Assembly (NCBI GenBank): GCA_002299195.1
Contig: DBOA01000043.1
Location: 1 to 10,775, forward strand
Source of the DNA: Sphingomonadales bacterium UBA658
Lineage (GTDB): Bacteria; Pseudomonadota; Alphaproteobacteria; Sphingomonadales; Sphingomonadaceae
Length of the DNA stretch: 10,775 nucleotides
Reading direction: 5' to 3'
Shown here: positions 7,704 to 10,775 of the stretch, piece after piece
Position numbering within the stretch: position 1 is the stretch's first letter
Layout of the letters: each line of letters starts with the position of its first letter
Translations under genes and position numbers: made by a program
Notes under the pieces: generated by a model
Told to the model about the DNA's origin: nothing
Seen by the model: the letters and a program-made list of their open reading frames with translations, nothing else
Database searches by the model: none

Positions 7704-8633
7704 ATGCATCCGAAGATCGATCTAAAGCAGTTGCCGCCGTTAAAGGCGCTTAAGGGTTTTGAGGCGGCGACCCGTCACCAAAGCATCCGTGATGCAGCGG
7801 ACGAGCTTTGCCTCACCCATCCTGCCGTCAGCCATCAGGTCCAGCTGATTGAAGATGCGCTTGGCGTGACGTTGTTCGTTCAGGAAGGGCGGCATATCGT
7901 GTCGACGGAAGAAGGTAAGGTTCTCTATCCTTATGTCCGCGCTGCTTTTGAATCGTTGCTTGAGGGGGTTGAAGAAGTCCACCGCCATGCGCTGGACAAG
8001 CCACTTCGCGTGCAGACCTATGTCACCGCGTCCATACGTTGGCTCGCCCGGCGCGTTCCGCAGTTTTTGGCTGATCACCCCGAGGTAAAGCTGACGCTCA
8101 ACACATGTGCTGTTGAATGGGAATTTGACGATGTCCACGCGGATGTAGGGCTCGTTTATTGCGCGTCAGAACCCGATGCGAGCAAATTTCATTGGGTTCC
8201 GCTGTATGAATATGCGCTGTTTCCCGTCTGTAGCCCCGCTGTTGCAGAGGCGATGGGTCCAGACCCCAGCCCGCAGACATTGATGACCAAGCCACTTGTT
8301 GCCATTTATACCGAAGTGCAAAATTGGGAGACATGGTTTGCGTCGGCTGGATCGGCGTTTGAACCATCCGTGCCTTATCTGATGGTCGACACCTTGGCCG
8401 TTGCGCTGGAAATGGCGCTGAACGGCGAAGGCATTGCGCTGGTCAACGGCCCGTTTGTGGATCAGGATCTGGCCGCCGGTCGGCTCGTTCAGCCCGTTGG
8501 GCATAAAGCCGTTTGCCCCGGCGCATGGGGCCTGATCTGTCGCAAGGATATGAAAGAAAATCTGCGCATTCGGACATTCATGGATTGGGTGGCCAAGAAT
8601 GTCGAAGACAGCCGTTTAGGTGCCGCTGTTTAA
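7704..8633 (+). CDS. LysR-family transcriptional regulator (GcvA type)
   Basis: This 309-residue regulator has an N-terminal winged helix-turn-helix. PPLKALKGFEAATRH (11-25) leads into the HTH at about 28-50, with AADEL and THPAVSHQVQLIEDALG, which is the typical GcvA/AmpR-like LysR signature. The linker helix runs to about residue 90, and the effector-binding domain (about 92-300) begins PLRVQTYVTASIRWLARRVPQF. Family members bind DNA as tetramers and respond to a pathway intermediate. It lies on the same strand just after the catabolic operon and is its likely regulator (inference). The start is ATG 7704, not GTG 7698, because of ribosome-site spacing. Its TAA (8631-8633) overlaps the stop of the convergent dehydrogenase gene, so there is no intergenic space for a terminator. 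Confidence 0.92.
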   Translation: MHPKIDLKQLPPLKALKGFEAATRHQSIRDAADELCLTHPAVSHQVQLIEDALGVTLFVQEGRHIVSTEEGKVLYPYVRAAFESLLEGVEEVHRHALDKPLRVQTYVTASIRWLARRVPQFLADHPEVKLTLNTCAVEWEFDDVHADVGLVYCASEPDASKFHWVPLYEYALFPVCSPAVAEAMGPDPSPQTLMTKPLVAIYTEVQNWETWFASAGSAFEPSVPYLMVDTLAVALEMALNGEGIALVNGPFVDQDLAAGRLVQPVGHKAVCPGAWGLICRKDMKENLRIRTFMDWVAKNVEDSRLGAAV

Positions 8634-9583
8634 CGCTTTGGTACGACCTCATAGCCCGGCTCTTCGGGTTCATCGTCGACCATATCTGCCGGAAATCCGG
8701 TGCCCAAAACCTTAATGCCCAACGGCTCTTCATAACGTCGGATGATGTTGGGTGAAAATTCGCGAGGGCCGTACGCTTCCTCGCCTTCCTTAAAGATTTT
8801 CACGATGAGCGGCGACAGTTCAACGGGGACATGTGCCGATTGGGCAATTTTGTCGAACAGGCCCACGTCCTTGCTGACGAGGTCCATCGTGAAATTGATG
8901 TCGCGGCTGCCGTTAAGGATGACCTGGCTTTCGGTTTCGTGGACGAAGCTGTTGCCCGACGAAATCCGGATCGCTTCATATGTGGTGTTCATATCAAGCC
9001 CGATTGCTTTACATGTGGTCAACGCCTCAGCCAGTGCAACGAGATGTACCGTGCAGAGATAGTTGGTCATCACCTTCAACTGTGAAGCGGTGCCAAGGTC
9101 GCCGGTGTGCAATATGCGCCGTCCCATTGTCGTCAAAACCGGCAGAACAAATTCGAACGCGGCGCGCGGGCCGCCTGCGAAAATCGCAATATTGCCGGTG
9201 TCCGCACGATGGCAGCCGCCCGAAACCGGGCATTCCATGAACATCGCACCACGCGCCTCAACCAAAGCGCCGAGCCGGATGACTTCGCTATAATCGGTTG
9301 TGCTCATTTCGAGCCAAACTTGGCCCGGGCGCATGATTTGAAGAAAACCGTCCGCGCCTTCAGCAACGGCAGCGCTGGCCGCGGGCGATGGCAAGCAGGT
9401 AATGATTAGGTCGACGGCTTCGCCCAATTCTTTTGGAGACGCCGCCGAGGCTGCGCCCCGATTGACATATTCGGCAACGAGTGCGGCATCAAGGTCGCGT
9501 ACAGTGACGTCATGACCATTGCGGATCAGGCTGCCTGCCAGTTTTCCGCCAACATTGCCAAGACCGATAAATCCGATTTTCAT
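8630..9583 (-). CDS. NAD(P)-dependent beta-hydroxyacid dehydrogenase (3-hydroxyisobutyrate dehydrogenase family)
   Basis: This 317-residue member of the 3-hydroxyisobutyrate / tartronate-semialdehyde reductase family has an N-terminal Rossmann domain with GLGNVGG (7-13). Asp30 ends the second strand (VTVRD), which favours NAD over NADP. The substrate loop is ECPVSGGCHRADTG (117-130). The catalytic Lys170 and Asn174 lie in GTASQLKVMTNYL (164-176), and FTMDLVSKD (231-239) is the conserved C-terminal segment. The family interconverts 3-hydroxyacids and semialdehydes. The protein is somewhat longer than the usual 290-300 residues because of an acidic tail after about 283 (DDEPEEPGYE at 303-312). 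The ribosome site is weak (TGGGTG before ATG 9583). It is convergent with lysR, overlapping by 4 bp. It could supply the reductive or last step of the neighbouring catabolic pathway, or belong with the other minus-strand genes. Confidence 0.88.
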   Translation of the reverse strand: MKIGFIGLGNVGGKLAGSLIRNGHDVTVRDLDAALVAEYVNRGAASAASPKELGEAVDLIITCLPSPAASAAVAEGADGFLQIMRPGQVWLEMSTTDYSEVIRLGALVEARGAMFMECPVSGGCHRADTGNIAIFAGGPRAAFEFVLPVLTTMGRRILHTGDLGTASQLKVMTNYLCTVHLVALAEALTTCKAIGLDMNTTYEAIRISSGNSFVHETESQVILNGSRDINFTMDLVSKDVGLFDKIAQSAHVPVELSPLIVKIFKEGEEAYGPREFSPNIIRRYEEPLGIKVLGTGFPADMVDDEPEEPGYEVVPKR

Positions 9584-9730
9584 GATTGCACCCAGTTAAT
9601 TTACAGCAGGCAATACGCGCCCTTTGCGAAAGTTAGAGCGCCGTCGATGCGTGGCCACAATTGAAAAATTTGGCCAATTGGATGAATTATTTTGCAGCGC
9701 GCCGGAGAACCCCACGCGGCTGGACGCTAT
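9584..9730 (-). other. Intergenic region upstream of the beta-hydroxyacid dehydrogenase
   Basis: This 147-bp gap separates the plsC stop from the dehydrogenase start, both on the minus strand. It presumably holds the dehydrogenase promoter, but I find no convincing -35/-10 pair. The clearest structure is a cluster of short palindromes at 9651-9681, listed separately. No terminator hairpin with a T tract is evident after plsC. Confidence 0.4.
9651..9681. repeat. Cluster of overlapping palindromes (possible operator)
   Basis: Four short perfect palindromes are packed into 31 bp: GTGGCCAC (9651-9658), CAATTG (9658-9663), TTGGCCAA (9670-9677) and CCAATTGG (9674-9681). They form two imperfect copies of TGGCCA-(CA)-ATTG, with TGGCCA cores 19 bp apart and CAATTG cores 17 bp apart, around an A/T-rich spacer. 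The cluster lies about 70-100 bp upstream of the dehydrogenase start at 9583 (minus strand), a fitting position for a dimeric regulator site. No factor can be named, and such palindromes can occur by chance. Confidence 0.35.
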
Positions 9731-10513
9731 TTACGTAACGCTATATCCAAGCGTGGCGGACAGAGCTTCGGCCAGCCTAGTGCGTGCAAGGGCGCAGACG
9801 ACTTTTCGATCGGCAAGTGCGCCCGGATCGAATGGTTCGAGAAAGTGGACGTCCACGGCGTAAGTGCCGGGCCGTGTAAATGCCCGCCATGCGCTTTCCC
9901 AGCCGGTCTCTACACCCACCCAAGCGATGTCCGCGGCGTCGGCACCGAAGTCTAAAAGAACCGGCTGAATCATCATTGGCTTGGGCGGCGGTGCCAATGT
10001 CGCAAACAGCGACTGTTTGAACGGCAATAGCCCGCGTCCGTCCGAGGTCGTCCCTTCGGGGAACAGTGTCACCGACCAGTTTTCGGCAATCGCTTCGCGT
10101 AACTCGGCCACTTGCTGCGCAACATTCTGTTTTTCCGAGCGGTTTATGAAAATGGTGCGGTTCAGCTTTGCAAGCCAGCCAATGATGGGCCAGTCGCGCA
10201 CGCCATCCTGCGCGACAAAGGAGGTGCCCGTGATGCCTGCCAATATCGGAATATCGTGCCATGAAAGATGGTTGGCGACAAAGAATACATCCCGCCGGAG
10301 CGGACTGCCGTGAACGCGAACATGCGCGCCCAAAGCGCGGGCAGCAATGCGCAAGAATAACATTGCCCATGGCGACGGCAATCTCAGCAGATGCCAGACA
10401 AGATGAAGCGGCAATAACACCGTAAGCGGCACGGCAATCCAAATGACGCGCATGGCGCACAGGAAATATGCCTGTAGCTGAACCTTTGGTTTCGCAATGC
10501 TAATAGTCGCCAT
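9731..10513 (-). CDS. plsC: 1-acyl-sn-glycerol-3-phosphate acyltransferase (PlsC family)
   Basis: This 260-residue acyltransferase has the family's catalytic HX4D motif as NHLSWHD (81-87; His82 and Asp87). FINR (122-125) is the third-block arginine motif for the phosphate group, and FPEGTTSDG (151-159) is the glycerol-3-phosphate-binding block. Residues about 19-44 form a hydrophobic membrane anchor. The enzyme converts lysophosphatidic acid to phosphatidic acid at the inner membrane in phospholipid synthesis; some relatives act on other lyso-lipids such as ornithine lipid precursors, so the exact substrate is inferred. The start at ATG 10511-10513 has a weak GCGGAA site upstream; Met21 is an alternative but would cut into the anchor. 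It is separated by 147 bp from the dehydrogenase and by 118 bp from the short-chain dehydrogenase, so it is not obviously part of the catabolic cluster. Confidence 0.9.
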   Translation of the reverse strand: MATISIAKPKVQLQAYFLCAMRVIWIAVPLTVLLPLHLVWHLLRLPSPWAMLFLRIAARALGAHVRVHGSPLRRDVFFVANHLSWHDIPILAGITGTSFVAQDGVRDWPIIGWLAKLNRTIFINRSEKQNVAQQVAELREAIAENWSVTLFPEGTTSDGRGLLPFKQSLFATLAPPPKPMMIQPVLLDFGADAADIAWVGVETGWESAWRAFTRPGTYAVDVHFLEPFDPGALADRKVVCALARTRLAEALSATLGYSVT

Positions 10514-10631
10514 CGGGTTCCGCTTTAAAATTGGGACAATAATGAAATCTTAACGCGCCTAGCCACCGACTGTGACTTTCCGATGACGGTCCCACATTAC
10601 GCTAGTCCGCGCAACGTTTGCATATCATGGC
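10514..10631 (-). other. Intergenic region upstream of plsC
   Basis: This 118-bp gap lies between the short-chain dehydrogenase stop and the plsC start, both on the minus strand. The plsC-proximal part (10531-10552) is A/T-rich and reads TTAAGATTTCATTATTG on the minus strand, as expected near a promoter, but no confident -35/-10 pair was found. No clear rho-independent terminator was found for the preceding gene. Confidence 0.35.
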
Positions 10632-10775
10632 TTATCGCTTTTTCAAACGAAGCGCATCCCAACTGGCGTCGGCCAGCCATCCACCGTCGACAGGCAAGCT
10701 TGCGCCGTTGATAAAGCTGTCTTCATGCGCAAGAAAAGCAATGGCCCGGGCGACATCTTCGGGCTTGGCAAAACG
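10632..10775 (-). CDS. Short-chain dehydrogenase/reductase, C-terminal end (partial)
   Basis: The last 47 codons and TAA of a minus-strand gene run in from the right edge. The peptide begins RFAKPEDVARAIAFLAHED, continues SFINGASLPVDGGWLADASW and ends in LRLKKR. The pattern [RF..PEDVA.A..FL....F.NG..L.VDGGW] is the classical C-terminal signature of SDR-fold NAD(P) oxidoreductases (FabG-like). The Rossmann fold, catalytic Tyr-Lys and start lie outside the window, so substrate and cofactor cannot be judged. Confidence 0.85.
   Translation of the reverse strand, partial: RFAKPEDVARAIAFLAHEDSFINGASLPVDGGWLADASWDALRLKKR

Noticed and set aside
8653..8670. Hairpin AGCCCG-GCTCTT-CGGGTT just after the lysR stop, as a terminator
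   Set aside because: It has only six pairs with one wobble and no following T tract, and it lies within conserved-frame codons of the convergent dehydrogenase.
8980..9409. Plus-strand open frames across the beta-hydroxyacid dehydrogenase
   Set aside because: Several short overlapping frames without recognisable domains, opposite a well-conserved dehydrogenase with GxGxxG, PVSGG and the catalytic Lys.
9624..9863. Small plus-strand open frame spanning the gap next to plsC
   Set aside because: No ribosome site or family match, and it runs deep into antisense of plsC.

Overview
The window reads as alphaproteobacterial, most likely from Sphingomonadales. The clues are a TPR-sulfotransferase fusion of the type common in sphingomonads, a GcvA-type LysR regulator, a spinster-type MFS carrier, sugar-acid enolase-superfamily and GMC enzymes, and moderate GC (hand-counted 60-base lines range from 43 to 70 %, mostly in the fifties). 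This placement rests on recalled protein families; no search was run. All complete genes look intact. There are no rRNA or tRNA genes, insertion sequences or CRISPR arrays.

The left 7.6 kb is one plus-strand operon of five genes: TPR-sulfotransferase (71-2077), MFS transporter (2089-3396), NAD(P)-dependent aldehyde dehydrogenase (3389-4828), enolase-superfamily (mandelate racemase/sugar-acid dehydratase-like) enzyme (4825-6012) and GMC flavin dehydrogenase (6009-7634). Adjacent genes are 11 bp apart or overlap by 8, 4 and 4 bp, so translation is probably coupled. A LysR regulator (7704-8633) follows on the same strand after 69 bp and is the obvious candidate regulator. The enzyme set suggests uptake of an organic substrate, oxidation of an alcohol to an aldehyde (GMC) and of the aldehyde to an acid (ALDH), and dehydration, racemisation or cycloisomerisation of a hydroxy-acid (enolase family). 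The substrate cannot be read from the sequence.

The right 2.1 kb is on the minus strand. A beta-hydroxyacid dehydrogenase (8630-9583) meets the LysR gene tail to tail, with overlapping stop codons. Next come a PlsC-type 1-acyl-glycerol-3-phosphate acyltransferase (9731-10513) and the C-terminal end of a short-chain dehydrogenase (10632-10775, cut by the window edge). The beta-hydroxyacid dehydrogenase may belong functionally to the catabolic cluster. PlsC is probably a housekeeping phospholipid gene marking the cluster's edge.

The best candidate for something undescribed is the five-gene operon itself. It joins a TPR-sulfotransferase, which modifies molecules, to an oxidative sugar-acid-like pathway, and its enolase-family enzyme appears to lack the usual first metal-binding Asp.
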